Part shown: positions 1-11,082 of the stretch, piece after piece
Layout of the letters: each line of letters starts with the position of its first letter
How positions within the stretch are numbered: the first letter of the stretch is position 1
NCBI GenBank assembly: GCA_032433595.1
Contig: JASWJB010000156.1
Coordinates: 31,599-95,598, forward strand
Direction of reading: 5' to 3'
DNA: 64,000 nucleotides
Source: Conoideocrella luteorostrata
Lineage: Eukaryota > Ascomycota > Sordariomycetes > Hypocreales > Clavicipitaceae
Notes under the pieces: generated by a model
Databases searched by the model: none
What the model was told of the DNA's origin: nothing
What the model saw: only the letters and a program-made list of their open reading frames with translations
Made by a program: the position numbers and the translations under genes

Positions 1-506
1 GTAGCGTACTGGATGCTCAATTGGAGTCGATCTACGGAGTGCGGAGGACGGAATATGGAGCACTCCATGCTTTCCATTTTATTTAAGGCCGACATCGCGC
101 GTGGCTTCTAAGCTGACTCTACTCCGTAGAGTAGAGTAACTACATATTAGCGCCGTGTGGGTGCTGTCTTCGGCACGGCACTATACGCGACAGACCACTT
201 CAACTCTGCTGACTGACCGACTTGGCTGCATTATCTTGCCTGCAGCTCGCGGCTGCTAGGCTCTTAAGTAAAGTAACTACGGAGTACTTAAAGTTGCGAA
301 CGGGGATGTTAAAGTGGTTCTAGCAGGGTTTTGGGTTTTGACGTCGTCCACCATAAATGGCATCTTACATCAACGCCTGCAACCCAATCCGTGTCGTCAT
401 ATACACGGCCGTTCTCAGCGCAGAACCGCGCAAACCAAACCAAACCAAACCAAACCCATACCCCTCATCCATTGAAGCTCCATCTAGACAGCAAACACAA
501 CCCATC
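1..506. other. upstream spacer of the exopolyphosphatase gene
   Basis: No coding region is supported here. The stretch holds three copies or near-copies of the recurrent intergenic word TACTCCGTA/TACGGAGTA (33-40 partial, 120-128 exact, 278-286 exact). A short run of AACCA repeats lies at about 435-456, shortly before the start codon at 507. It is probably the promoter and 5' leader of the gene that follows. Confidence 0.6.
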
Positions 507-1743
507 ATGTCCATTAGAACCACATTGCTGGCCTTCCTCACGACCGCCCGCAATGCCCTGAAGGCACCTGCTGCTCAGCGCCCCAAGCCATTAACACTCG
601 TGGTTGGAAACGAATCCGCCGGTAAGCCTCGACTCCCCAGCTCTGACATAACAAGAGCCAGCTGTTCACGATAGAATAGACCTCGACTCGCTCTGCTCCG
701 CCATCGTCTACGCCTTCATCCGCACCCACACGGCCCCCCACACGCTGCACATCCCGCTATCAAATCTCCCCCGGGAAGATCTCGCCCTCCGCACAGAGAT
801 GACCGCCGTCTTACGTCACGCGGGCCTCGTCCCAGAAAACCTCCTCACCCTGTCTGACCTGCCGGATGGGCTGGAGCCCCACGACACCCGCTGGCTGCTC
901 GTTGACCACAACTCCCTCACTGGTCCGCTCAGGAGGTTCGCTGGCCAGGTGACAGGCTGTGTGGACCACCATGTCGACGAGGGCGTCATACCGAGAGACG
1001 CCCAGCCGAGGGTCATAGAACCCTGCGGCAGCTGCATGAGCTTGCTGGTCCACGAGTGCAAGCAGGCCTGGACAGACCTCTCCAGGCAGCAGACGGACGA
1101 TGCGGAGAACGACGGCTTGATCAAGCTCGCCCTGGCGCCTATTCTTCTCGACACCACCAATCTAACAGCCAAGTCTAAGGTCCGTCCGAAAGACACCCAG
1201 GCCGTCTCCTTTTTAGAGCAGCAGATGCGTGACAAGGCCTTCAACGCCACGAAGTACTACGACGAAATCAACGCGGTCAAGGAGGACATATCTGGGCTCT
1301 CCTTCCGCGACATCTTCCGCAAGGACTACAAGCAGTGGGAGGAGCAGGGCCTCACTCTTGGCGTGTGCTGCGTGGTCCAAGGCTTCGAGTATCTGCTGGA
1401 AAAGGCACAGACAGACCAGCAGGATTTCCTGCAGGAGCTAGCCTCGTGGTCTGACGAGAGGAAGCTGGACGTGTCTGCCGTGATGACTACGTCTCACCCG
1501 GGGGGCAAATTTCACAGACAGCTGCTGGTTTGGGGCAGGAATGACAAGGGTACAGACGCTGTGGGGAGGTTCAAGGACCTAGCGACGGAGAGGCTGCGGC
1601 TGGAACAATGGAAGAACGGAGAGCTGGACGGAGATGGGAATGCTAGGTTCGCATGGGGCCAGTATGAGCTGGCGGCGAGTAGGAAGCAGGTTGCTCCACT
1701 GTTGAGAGAGGCGCTCAAGCTGAGTAAGGAGCAGAAAATTTAG
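507..1743 (+). CDS. PPX1: exopolyphosphatase, DHH family (PPX1-like)
   Basis: Exons are 507-621 and 680-1743, giving 392 residues; the 58-nt intron (GTAAGC...AATAG) restores the conserved NESADLDS motif across the splice. The family removes terminal phosphates from inorganic polyphosphate chains in a metal-dependent reaction, in the cytosol and mitochondria of yeast. Metal-binding signatures of the DHH superfamily are visible: D39 and D41 in ADLDS, D114-H115-N116, and D134-H135-H136. The C-terminal part (residues about 250-390) fits the DHHA2 substrate-binding region. The length matches yeast Ppx1 (397 residues). An unspliced reading would open only at the ATG at 799 and lose the first catalytic Asp residues, so the two-exon model is strongly preferred. 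It converges on the gene ending at 2109. Confidence 0.93.
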
Positions 1744-2108
1744 CTGATTCGGGAGGCCGCTTTATTTGTTGTTTGCGCATGATGTTGAACAGCTACGTGT
1801 ACATATATGACTCGAACAAAAATACCTGAAATGAAATGGTAGTCTCGAAATCCTGCCGGGGAAGAGGCAAGACATGACATACACTTGACACATTGGCTGG
1901 ACAAGGTTGTTCTATAGAGTTCTTGTTTTAGACAAAGAAATTGAAGTTGTGAAACGCTTGATTTTTATGCTTACTTAATGTACATGATAGGGGGATACTA
2001 TGCTGATGAACCACAAGTAGCAGGTCGTGAAGGTTGTGGTCCTCTAATATACAGGCAAAGAGTTGAAAAGCCTTGTTATACATGGTGGCGAAGCAGAAAT
2101 TGCGTAGT
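1744..2108. other. convergent 3' spacer
   Basis: AT-rich spacer of 365 bp between the convergent exopolyphosphatase and ATP25 genes. It presumably holds both 3' UTRs. No repeat, RNA gene or coding signal was seen. Confidence 0.6.
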
Positions 2109-4025
2109 TCAGTTTGGTGTTTCAGCGTCGTAAAATCGCTTCATAGCCTCCGCCTGCTCCTCTCGGGCTTGGTTCGCGACGAGGTGTCGATGTAAGTCTT
2201 CCACCTCTTTGAGGACCCGCACAAACTCGCGATGCTTCAGACGCCGCCTGCCAATAGTATCCATTGAGTCTATCGGCGGGGGGTTATACAAAAGCTCCTC
2301 GGCTGCTGGGTCCGCTACCAGGATACAAGCCTTCAGCGCATTGTACACTGGCCCTGTGGGATGCACTGGCGGCTCTTCTTTAAGCATCTCTGGGTACACC
2401 CAACGAAGTGCATCGATACACATTTTAGAATCCTGAGAGGATACCAAGACTCGATACGCTAACTCGTAGAGCTCTGCTGGCCGCGCGATGCAAAATCTGG
2501 CTGGTGCCTGGAATGTGTCCCAGAACCGGTCCCATGCCTGTCTTTCGGCGTACGCTGTCATTAATCTCATGGTCTGGCTGTGGTCCAATGGAGTCTGGAG
2601 GTCAAGTAGCAGATATTCAAGGTTTTTTTGTGCTCGCCTAAGTTCCGATCCATATGCTGGCGATGTGACCGCTGCTTCAATGAGGGCTACAAGCATGTCC
2701 TTGGACTGAACATGCATTCCCCTCTCCTGGGCTGTGAGAAGTAGCTGATCGACCACCTGTAGACGTGTCGACGGCTCACCTTCTGAGGGAGACAGGTGGA
2801 AAATACCCCATACTAAGCGCTCAAGCATTTCTGACGTGAAAGGAGTTCCTGAAATTTGCATGTCGGTGATCTGTCGCTGGAGGATTGCGAGTTCGGATTC
2901 ACCCGACTCAGCCGGGAGAGAGTCCTCTTTGATGGCGTCTTGCGTGGTATCAGATAACACAGGGTTTTGGTCCATCCTGTTTGGTAGCCTTCTGGCGCTT
3001 GTAGAATAGTGTCTCTGCTGCTGCGAGGCTTGTTGCATCTTCTGCCACTGAATAGCTGACTCCGTCTTGGGGAGTTGAACCTTGGATGATATCAAAGACT
3101 CCAGCTCTTTGGGATCTTGCATAGTCTGGCCCTTGATCTTCATCGCTTGTTCTAGGTTTCTTCTCAATATGCCCTGCCATAAAGTTTCTAGATCAAGTTC
3201 GTTTCGCCGCGGCTCTGTCATGCATTGGACCACAATGGTGGTACCATTTGGCGCGGCACCAAACCCAGAAAAGCGTCCACTACCATCGAAACTAGCAGTT
3301 TCATCCGAGACCGCATCACTGATGGAGAAATTGACGCATACCCAGCCAGTAGATATGCCATTATCGCCACCCGGCAAAATCATAGTGTTGGTTCCCATTA
3401 GCTTTGCCTTCTTCCGTAACCGGCGCAGCTTCGTCTTTAACTCGCCTGGCCCAATGAGTCCATCAGCCCGTGCGCTAACTTTGTAGTTTCGTCGGAGCCA
3501 CCGTACAAAACGGCCAGAAGACACATGCAGGTGGCGCTCACTTCGAGCCGTAGCAAAGAGCATGATGAGGTTCGGTCCAAGCGCAGCCGGAGGGTCTAAA
3601 TCTCGGAGATCCATGAGAGAAATATCGTCCAAGCCCATATCCTCGAATATGTATTTGACCATTGGCTCCATGAGGGCTGGCGCTCCGTTGGGAGCCTTTG
3701 GCAGAGAAGGGGTGTGCAAACTTGGAGGATGTCTTGGCGGGTCAACCTCGAGAAACCATGGTTTCTCAGTAGTTGATTCTAGATGATCCGTTTCTGCTGT
3801 GTCATTCTGAGTTTTTTTGGGAGCAGCTGACTCCTGTATCGTTATTGAAACATTCCCGATAGGTCGATCTGACGAAATGAACCTTCTTGGTAGTGTTGGT
3901 AGGTGGTGTGGCGAACCCAGTGGTGGCGTTTGAAATGTTGGCGCAGATCTGGCTACAACAGCCTTGATGATCGAATTTCTGCAAGCAGAGCACCCCAAAG
4001 CGGCGACTGCCGGTCGAGGTATCAT
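2109..4025 (-). CDS. ATP25: mitochondrial ATP25-like protein (RsfS/DUF143 domain plus mRNA stability domain)
   Basis: Single exon, 638 residues from the ATG at 4025; the open frame continues 20 codons upstream, but the N terminus from 4025 is Ala/Arg-rich and looks like a mitochondrial presequence. Residues about 115-250 form a RsfS/Iojap-like fold, including the stretch around VKYIFEDMGLDDISLMDLRD and the later GWVCVNF strand. The remainder is helical, with no recognisable enzyme motif. In yeast, Atp25 is a mitochondrial protein processed into two parts: the C-terminal half stabilises the mRNA for ATP synthase subunit 9 and the N-terminal half aids its ring assembly. The assignment rests on the domain order and length (yeast Atp25 is 612 residues). 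It is transcribed divergently from RPO41. Confidence 0.85.
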   Translation of the reverse strand: MIPRPAVAALGCSACRNSIIKAVVARSAPTFQTPPLGSPHHLPTLPRRFISSDRPIGNVSITIQESAAPKKTQNDTAETDHLESTTEKPWFLEVDPPRHPPSLHTPSLPKAPNGAPALMEPMVKYIFEDMGLDDISLMDLRDLDPPAALGPNLIMLFATARSERHLHVSSGRFVRWLRRNYKVSARADGLIGPGELKTKLRRLRKKAKLMGTNTMILPGGDNGISTGWVCVNFSISDAVSDETASFDGSGRFSGFGAAPNGTTIVVQCMTEPRRNELDLETLWQGILRRNLEQAMKIKGQTMQDPKELESLISSKVQLPKTESAIQWQKMQQASQQQRHYSTSARRLPNRMDQNPVLSDTTQDAIKEDSLPAESGESELAILQRQITDMQISGTPFTSEMLERLVWGIFHLSPSEGEPSTRLQVVDQLLLTAQERGMHVQSKDMLVALIEAAVTSPAYGSELRRAQKNLEYLLLDLQTPLDHSQTMRLMTAYAERQAWDRFWDTFQAPARFCIARPAELYELAYRVLVSSQDSKMCIDALRWVYPEMLKEEPPVHPTGPVYNALKACILVADPAAEELLYNPPPIDSMDTIGRRRLKHREFVRVLKEVEDLHRHLVANQAREEQAEAMKRFYDAETPN

Positions 4026-4425
4026 TTTCGGCTGCTCTACTATGCAAGTTTGCGTCGTCGTCGATTTTGTCACACATACGAGCAATTGCCAGGATGGGTA
4101 GGAGCTGGAGCTTCAACTTTTCGGTGGGTCCTCTAGCTAGGCTAACCACGTGATGCGCCCCTGAAGTGACCAACCCAGAGCAGGCATTGCGCTGTCATAG
4201 GCGAAATTTTCTGATGGAGCTCCGTCTCCTATCTAATCTTTTGCCTCCTACTCTTGCCCATCTCATCGCATTGTACCGGCTCTACTATTTCGTTTTGCAT
4301 TGTCGCCTCTGCGCATTCTTATCAATTAAATGGTTCAATACTGCAATTTGTCTCAACGGATATAACTTCTGTTGAGGCCATATTCATTCCCTGCCGCATG
4401 CGCTCGTAAATGCAGAGCTATCATT
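4026..4425. promoter_or_regulatory. bidirectional promoter region of ATP25 and RPO41
   Basis: 400 bp separate two divergent start codons, so both 5' leaders and promoters must fit here. The right half is pyrimidine-rich, as is common in fungal leaders. No clear TATA box was seen. Shared control of two mitochondrial gene-expression proteins is an inference from the arrangement. Confidence 0.5.
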
Positions 4426-7400
4426 ATGCTCAGTCGGCAAACGAAGAGGAGCGTGCTGGCTCACCAAGCAGCCATAATTAGATCAACTGGATCTTCATCA
4501 AGGCTTTCTGCCATATCAAAGCCACAGTTGCCATGGTCAATTCGGAGATCAATCGTCACTCGGCATTTCCGGCCATGGCAACACCGTGGTCTCGAGCCCT
4601 GCATTGGCCGCTTCCTTCACGAAAGGAGTCTGGCAACTGCAGTCAATGATTGGAACTTCGAGGGTTTGCCCTACAATCATCTCTCCAACGCGACGCTGCC
4701 ACCCTTTCAATCTCCTTCACTCAGATCACACGACATCCGAGCCTTCGACCCTTCAGGACCGATAACAATACCCGAACCTGGTCCGCCCAGGACTGCCACC
4801 AAGATCAACATGTATGGCATTCCCGGTGACACTGAGGACATGTTACCCGTTTTTGATGCTTGTATCCGAGTCGGAAAACTCGATAGGGCTGCTCTCGTTT
4901 TGAAGAGATTCAACGCAATGGGAATCCTCTCTGGCGAAGAGCGAATTCTTCTGCATAATCAATATCTCCGAAGCTCACTGCTGCAAATGCGCACTAGCCC
5001 GGACCGACGACGGGCCGAGCAGCTTCACAAGTGGTATGAATTGCAAATACGAAGCAAAGGACTTCCGCACACTGCGGAGACGATCGCTTGCATGCTCAAG
5101 GCTTCTCTGCTGTCTGAGCGCGGCTCGAGACTTGACCGGCTTATCAAACGGTACATGGGTATGGCTCCGGGCGAGTCGGGTCTGCGAGTATTAAGCATGG
5201 CCGATATTCTGAGTGACCAGGATCTAGCCGTCATCACGGAGATTTGCCCGACCTATAACTTTACGATGGAAGCCGACGACTACACAGAAATGTCTGAGAT
5301 TACTGAGTCAGACTCCGAGCTGAGAACCACAGAAACGTCTATCGAGGACGCGGTGGATTCTGCGTCAAAAAATGCGCCGGAACTCGTGGCGACACCACAA
5401 CGTGGCGACGGTCTTTCCTCATTGAAGCACGGGCTGCGATTACTTATGGACATGCAAGATATTGACATCTCAAAGATGCCATATGCGGACCGACGCGAGA
5501 TCCAACTTCAACTTGAACGAGATTCAATCGGGTGTGCTGTTGAACGGTGGCGTCAGACCAATAAGAATATGCAAAAGATGGGCATCAACACCGCCCTCAG
5601 CCCATCATCGGCAGAAGGTTCGTTATCTCAGCACATGGCCGGTTGGCTTGAGGTCATGGAGAAGAGGCTGAAAGAGGAACTGGTCCTGATCGAGATTTCC
5701 GAAAACAAAACAGCCAAGTCGGACCAAGATCTTGAAAGATGCATGTATGGGCCATTAATTCAGCAAGGCGACCCTGCTCGACTAGCAGCGGTTACTATTC
5801 TGTCTGTGCTCAACTTAGGTGCTATGCAAGGTGTGGACAAGGGCATCGTGGTCAGTCGAATCATCACAAATATCGCAAAGCTCGCCCAAGAAGACATCGA
5901 AATGCAACAGAAGACCAAGACAAACAAAGCAAAACGACGATCTAAAGTTACATTTACCGGTTCTGCTACGCCTTCATCTGCCACTGAATCCGGTGATCCC
6001 ACTCCCAATTCCGCAGCCTTCGTCACAGATTTCCCTGAAACCGCCCAGGGCTTGGAGGAGGCGACCAGAAATCCTTGGTCGATGTTAATCAAAGCTCAAG
6101 TTGGATCGGTCTTACTGAAACTACTTATCGAAACCGCGAAAGTCAAAGTAACTACTCGGCACCCAACAACTAGCGAAATTGTGAGTCAGCTACAGCCAGC
6201 ATTCACCCATCTGCAACAGCCTCGGAAAGGCAAAAAGCTCGGGGTCCTCCATCTCAACTCGCAATTAGTTGAGCAGCTAAAGAGAGAGCCTCTCGGTGAT
6301 TACATCGCCAAACACCTTCCTATGATTGTGGAGCCTAAGCCGTGGCGACGACTGAACGAGGGAGGTTTTCTTGAAAGTAAAACAAGTTTCGTTCGCGTGA
6401 AACCGGGCGATGTTGAGCAAAAGCTGTACACAAATGCGGCCGTCGAAAGTGGAGACCTAAAGCAAGTCTTTAAAGGTCTTGATGTCCTCGGAAAAACTGC
6501 TTGGCAGATAAACAAAAACGTGCTGAATGTCATGATGGAAGCTTGGAACAGCGGAGAGGAAGTCGCCAACATGCCCCCCCTTAACCCCCAATTCGACATA
6601 CCCCGTGAGCCAGACTCTTCAGCAGATCCTCTTCTGCGAAAGAATTGGATCCGTGCTGTCAAAGCAATTGAAAACGAGCGATCCGGATTGCATTCTCAGA
6701 GATGCTTCATGAATTTGCAGTTGGAGATTGCAAGAGCGTTCAGAAACCAAACTATTTATTTCCCGCATAATGTCGACTACCGTGGACGAGCATACCCCAT
6801 TCCGACCTATCTCAACCACATGGGAGCGGACCATACGCGCGCGATTCTCAAGTTTGCTAGGGGCAAGGAGCTTGGAGAGCGTGGCCTCCGATGGCTAAAA
6901 ATTCATCTGGCTAATTTGTATGGCTTGGATAAATCTAGTTTCGATGAGCGTGAAGCCTTCACGAACGAGAACGTTTCCAATATCGTTGATTCTGCAACCA
7001 ACCCATTGAACGGCAGCCGATGGTGGCTCAAAGCAGAAGACGCATGGCAATGCTTGGCGGCTTGCTTCGAATTGAAAGCAGCTTTGGATCTCCCAGACCC
7101 TACCAAGTTTGTATCACAGTTGCCGGTTCATCAAGACGGCACATGCAACGGCCTTCAGCATTATGCAGCTTTGGGTGGTGATACCTGGGGTGCGAGGCAG
7201 GTCAATCTGGAACCCGGTGATCGACCTGCAGATGTCTACTCTGCTGTTGCGGATCTTGTCAAGCAGGCTATCAACGAAGACGCCCAGAAAAACAATAAAT
7301 TTGCGCAGGTTCTCCAAGGCAAGATCACCAGGAAGATCGTCAAACAGACCGTGATGACCAACGTATACGGCGTTACTTTCGCCGGAGCCAAGAAGCAGGT

Positions 7401-8719
7401 CTGCAAGCAGATTGATGCGCTATATCCGGACTTGGGCAAGAACTGTGGACTTCCCAACATGCTGTTGTCTACGTATATCGCCAAGCACATTTTCAAGGCT
7501 CTTGCTACCATGTTCCGTGGCGCCCATGATATCCAATACTGGCTCGGCGAGATTGGCGGAAGGGTGTGCCGAGCGATGACGTCAGCTCAACTGCAGCAGA
7601 TTGCGGACAGCTACTCTGGAGGGAAGGCCGAAGAAGGAAGTCGGAGGAGGAGAAGCAAGAAAGCAGCAACCCCTGAGAAGTCAGGGTTTGACGAACTCAC
7701 GCAACAATTTCGATCTTCGGTCGTCTGGACCACACCTCTTCGCATGCCAGTCGTTCAACCGTACCGTAAAAGCAGCATGAAGGAAGTTAGAACTTGCCTT
7801 CAAGCTGTCGTCTACCCAGTGATCGAGCAAACAGATCCCGTAAACCGAAGAAAGCAATTGCAAGGTTTCCCTCCAAACTTCATCCACTCGCTAGACGCAA
7901 GTCACATGCTTCTATCGGCCCTGCAGTGTCACGAGAAAGATCTGAACTTTGCCGCGGTCCACGACTCGTTTTGGACCCATGCTGCCGATATTGACACTAT
8001 GAACGGAGTTCTGCGAGAGGCATTTATCCAAATTCACGAGGAAGACGTTGTGGGCCGCCTTGCAACAGAATTCAAGACTCGGCACAAAGGCTCGTTGTAT
8101 CTGTCTCACATTAGTCCCTCCTCTGCTGTCGCGAAGAAGATCAAGGAGCTGAGGAAAAACAGCAAGCTTTCACCAAAAGAGGAGTTACTGTTGGAGCATA
8201 AGCGTAATGCTCTTCGACTCTCTGGCAACCCATGGGACCTGGAAGCAGCCAAGCAAATCATCACACCTGCGTCTGTGTATGAAGAAATGTCTGGAGCGGA
8301 AGCCAGTATTGATATCAACGAAGATGGCACGACAATAGGTTTAGGAGAAATTCCGCAAAACGAATTCGACACTCACACTACAGAAGGCATGGTTGATGCA
8401 GATGAGATGTTTCTGGATGAAGACGACGAGACGAACTCGTACAAAAGCGCTGATCCTGCCGTTATGTCTGAACATTTGATGGAAAACATGAAGACAAGCC
8501 ATTTTGAGTCCCAGATTGTGGATAAAAAGAAGACAAGCAATGCTCCGTCGAAACGCGGCACCCCTGTTCCGGTCTGGTTACCGCTTACCATTCCAGCCGT
8601 TCCCAAGAAGGTAAGTAGCCGCAGACAACCCATTTTCAGCATGAGGCATCGACTAACAGTACATGTAGGGCGATTTTGATGTTACGCGCCTTCGAGAGAG
8701 CAAGTACTTCTTCTCTTGA
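4426..8719 (+). CDS. RPO41: mitochondrial DNA-directed RNA polymerase
   Basis: Exons 4426-8610 and 8669-8719 encode 1411 residues. It is the single-subunit, T7-phage-type polymerase that transcribes mitochondrial DNA. The N terminus (MLSRQTKRSVL...) is basic and suits import. The polymerase core shows the DYRGRAYPIP motif, the palm motif HQDGTCNGLQHYAALGGD with catalytic Asp near residue 904, the fingers motif MTNVYGVTFAGAK, and the second catalytic Asp in HDSFWTHA near residue 1180. A long acidic insert (about 1280-1350) precedes the end. The last intron (58 nt) leaves a 17-codon exon encoding GDFDVTRLRESKYFFS, which closely matches the conserved C terminus of yeast Rpo41. Without splicing the frame would run on to 8679 and lose this end. 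An in-frame ATG lies 18 codons upstream at 4372; I prefer 4426. Confidence 0.96.
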
Positions 8720-9146
8720 AGCCCGAGAAGAACAGTACAAACATCTTGTATAGATACGCATAAAAACTGGGCGGTGTTGATTTTTAGGGCATTTTCGAAC
8801 AGCGACTTTGTTTTATCATGAGAGCATTTACATGGTGTTACTGGGTATGTTCTTGGGCGAAAGAACATTTTGTAAACGGAATGGCCATGCAGGTGTTGTA
8901 CACCACGCAAAAGTTACCAGTGCATGAGCGGCATTGTGGACGTGTTTGTACATAGATGGTAGTTTCAAAAAAAAGGATAAAGGGGCTGTACCGTGATATA
9001 CAAATCATTTCAAACAATATCCATGTAAACACTCGCGGCAAACATTTTCAAACAATAGGATATCTTATGCATGGCACCAAGATGGTGTTTGTACCAAACA
9101 TGGTATTTTTGGCTACTTCATACATCATTGCTATCTTCTATCTAAC
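8720..9146. other. convergent 3' spacer
   Basis: 427 bp between the convergent RPO41 and ARC1 genes. AT-rich, with no coding signal or repeat noticed. Confidence 0.6.
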
Positions 9147-10352
9147 TTATCGCACAGCAGCGCCCTTCAAGGTCTGCACAGTGCACACACCACCGCTCTC
9201 TGTGACCAACTTGCCCACGTCAGTCTTACCCAACTGCTCCACAACAGCCGCGTCGAAAACAACTTCCAGATTAGCGGTGGTAGTGAAACCGGGCTGGAAA
9301 GTTTCCCAAATCTTCTTCTTGGGGTTTAACACACCCTCCGGCTGGCCCTGCCAACCCTCAAAGAACACACGATCGCCGGCCTTGGAGCCCTCCGGAGGAG
9401 AAATCAGCTCAACAGGACCCTTGTCATGATCAACCTCACCTTCTTTCACCTTGGGCGAAGCGGCAAGAACCATGGCGCAGGACTTAATACCTCGCATCTT
9501 GACAGGCTTCAGGTTGCACACAACGACGACCTTGCGACCTTGCATCTCCTCGAGAGGGATGAGGCCGTTGAGTCCAGAACAGACGGTACGGCAGATCTGG
9601 CCTTCGTGTTCGATGTAGTCTTCGTTTCCGGCAGGGTCGCCCATAGCGATGGTCGAGACGTACAGGGAGTCGGCGTCGGGGTGGTTGATAGCTTTGAGGA
9701 TATGGCCGACACGAAGGTCGATTAGGCAAGGCGATAGAGGAGCAGCAGCTGCGGGAGCCTTTTGCGGTTTCGGGGCCTTCTCCTTCTTCTCCTTCTTGGG
9801 CTTGTCACCGCCACCGACTGCCGCAGCGGCAGCGCCTTTGACCTCTTCAACCTTCTCCTTGACTTTTTCTTTGGTGCGGTCAGCAAGAGACGCGTCCTTG
9901 TTTCCGCCAGCGCCACCAGCAGCGGTGGCAGCGGCAGCGGCGGCCTTTTCCTTCTTCAATCGCTCCTTCTCGGCCTTAGCATCAACAGGGGGCTTCACGT
10001 AGCGAACGTCATTCTGATCAACCGCAAATTTCTGATCGTCTTTGAGACCAAGACCAAAAATGGTAGAGTTCTGGACGAAGTCCAAGTGGCGGACGATGTT
10101 GGGGTGTCCTTTCTCGCCGGTTCGTTCGTCAGGCGACCATTTGGCGACGATGGGGGACAAGGTTTCGTAGACGGCGACGTCGGCCTTGGACGGCTTGCTA
10201 CCAAGGAGAGTGGTTCGGCTAGCGAGGTGACTGTTGAGCGTTTCCAAGATTGAGGACTTGTCATCGCTGGACTTGAGGCGCTCGGAGGTGGTGAGCCATT
10301 GCTGGATTTCCGCCTCCTCGGTCGTGGTGTAGGTTTGATCTGCGATGGACAT
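9147..10352 (-). CDS. ARC1: tRNA-binding cofactor of aminoacyl-tRNA synthetases (Arc1/AIMP1-like)
   Basis: Single exon of 401 residues with ATG at 10352. Residues 1-120 resemble the GST-C-like adaptor domain that docks synthetases (TLLGSKPSKADVAVYETLSP). A Lys/Ala-rich linker (about 125-205) follows, then an EMAPII-type OB-fold tRNA-binding domain from about 205 to the end (LIDLRVGHILKAINHPDADS, CSGLNGLIPLEEMQGRKVVV, NLKPVKMRGIKSCAM). In yeast, Arc1p is a cytoplasmic cofactor that delivers tRNA to methionyl- and glutamyl-tRNA synthetases; the same role is inferred here. The low-complexity linker produces long antisense open frames, which I regard as shadows. It is divergent from the helicase gene at 11083. 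Confidence 0.9.
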   Translation of the reverse strand: MSIADQTYTTTEEAEIQQWLTTSERLKSSDDKSSILETLNSHLASRTTLLGSKPSKADVAVYETLSPIVAKWSPDERTGEKGHPNIVRHLDFVQNSTIFGLGLKDDQKFAVDQNDVRYVKPPVDAKAEKERLKKEKAAAAAATAAGGAGGNKDASLADRTKEKVKEKVEEVKGAAAAAVGGGDKPKKEKKEKAPKPQKAPAAAAPLSPCLIDLRVGHILKAINHPDADSLYVSTIAMGDPAGNEDYIEHEGQICRTVCSGLNGLIPLEEMQGRKVVVVCNLKPVKMRGIKSCAMVLAASPKVKEGEVDHDKGPVELISPPEGSKAGDRVFFEGWQGQPEGVLNPKKKIWETFQPGFTTTANLEVVFDAAVVEQLGKTDVGKLVTESGGVCTVQTLKGAAVR

Positions 10353-11082
10353 TTTGGCAAACTGGCGGATGACCAGGGGAGAAACAGCCCTGGAGGTGGG
10401 ACGTAGAACGCGGAAGGGAAACAGTTTGGGGATTGGGGAGAAGTCGCCGATTCGGGGCGCTTCGTCTAAATGCTGGAGAGTGCTGTGAGCAAATGAATCA
10501 AGTCGAGTATTTAGGTGTATGATGACTGTGAGGGCCGGACCGCTGTGATAATTTTCGTTCCAATGGCGGGGTTCGTCCCACTATGGAGGGGCAACGAGGT
10601 GTGCTCCACCTGCAGCACTTCAGGGCATGTTGCATTGGACATACGCTTAGTCAGAATGTATCACCCTAATTAAACAAACGAGAAAATGGCCCAGCCGTCA
10701 ATTTACGCGTCGCGCCTTCTCGACTCCCGTGACTACGCATGCAAGTCGCGTTGCCGCCGGGCGTCATCGATTTCGGCGCCGCGTGCTCAGGAAAGTCGCA
10801 TTCACGAAATTCACATTGACTTCATTTTGCTGTCCTCGCTTTTGCAAATTTGCAACGTCTCAACTTGAGCTCAAATTTGGCATTTTTTAATCTGACTTAT
10901 TTGCTCAATTGCACAAGTTCCTCTTTCTCTGATTTTTTTTTTCTGGGTTGTTCGTTCTCAACTAGCGGGCTCTCTTGGCGGTGCACGTTCGCGCTTGCCA
11001 CCGTGACCGCACAACGCGATACTCAAATTTGGCCGCTTGCATAGCATCTAGCTATTATTCGAACTGGCCTTCATAATTTAAA
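10353..11082. promoter_or_regulatory. intergenic region between divergent ARC1 and Lsh-type helicase genes
   Basis: 730 bp between two divergent start codons, containing both promoters and leaders. The half next to 11083 is T- and C-rich (about 10850-10960), typical of a fungal 5' leader. No repeat or RNA gene was recognised. Confidence 0.5.

Noticed and set aside
799..1743. Single-exon model of the exopolyphosphatase starting at 799
   Set aside because: It lacks the first metal-binding Asp residues, which a short upstream exon supplies with proper splice sites.
9649..10253. Long plus-strand open frames across the ARC1 gene
   Set aside because: They are antisense to a conserved protein, arise from its Lys/Ala-rich linker and contain low-complexity sequence only.
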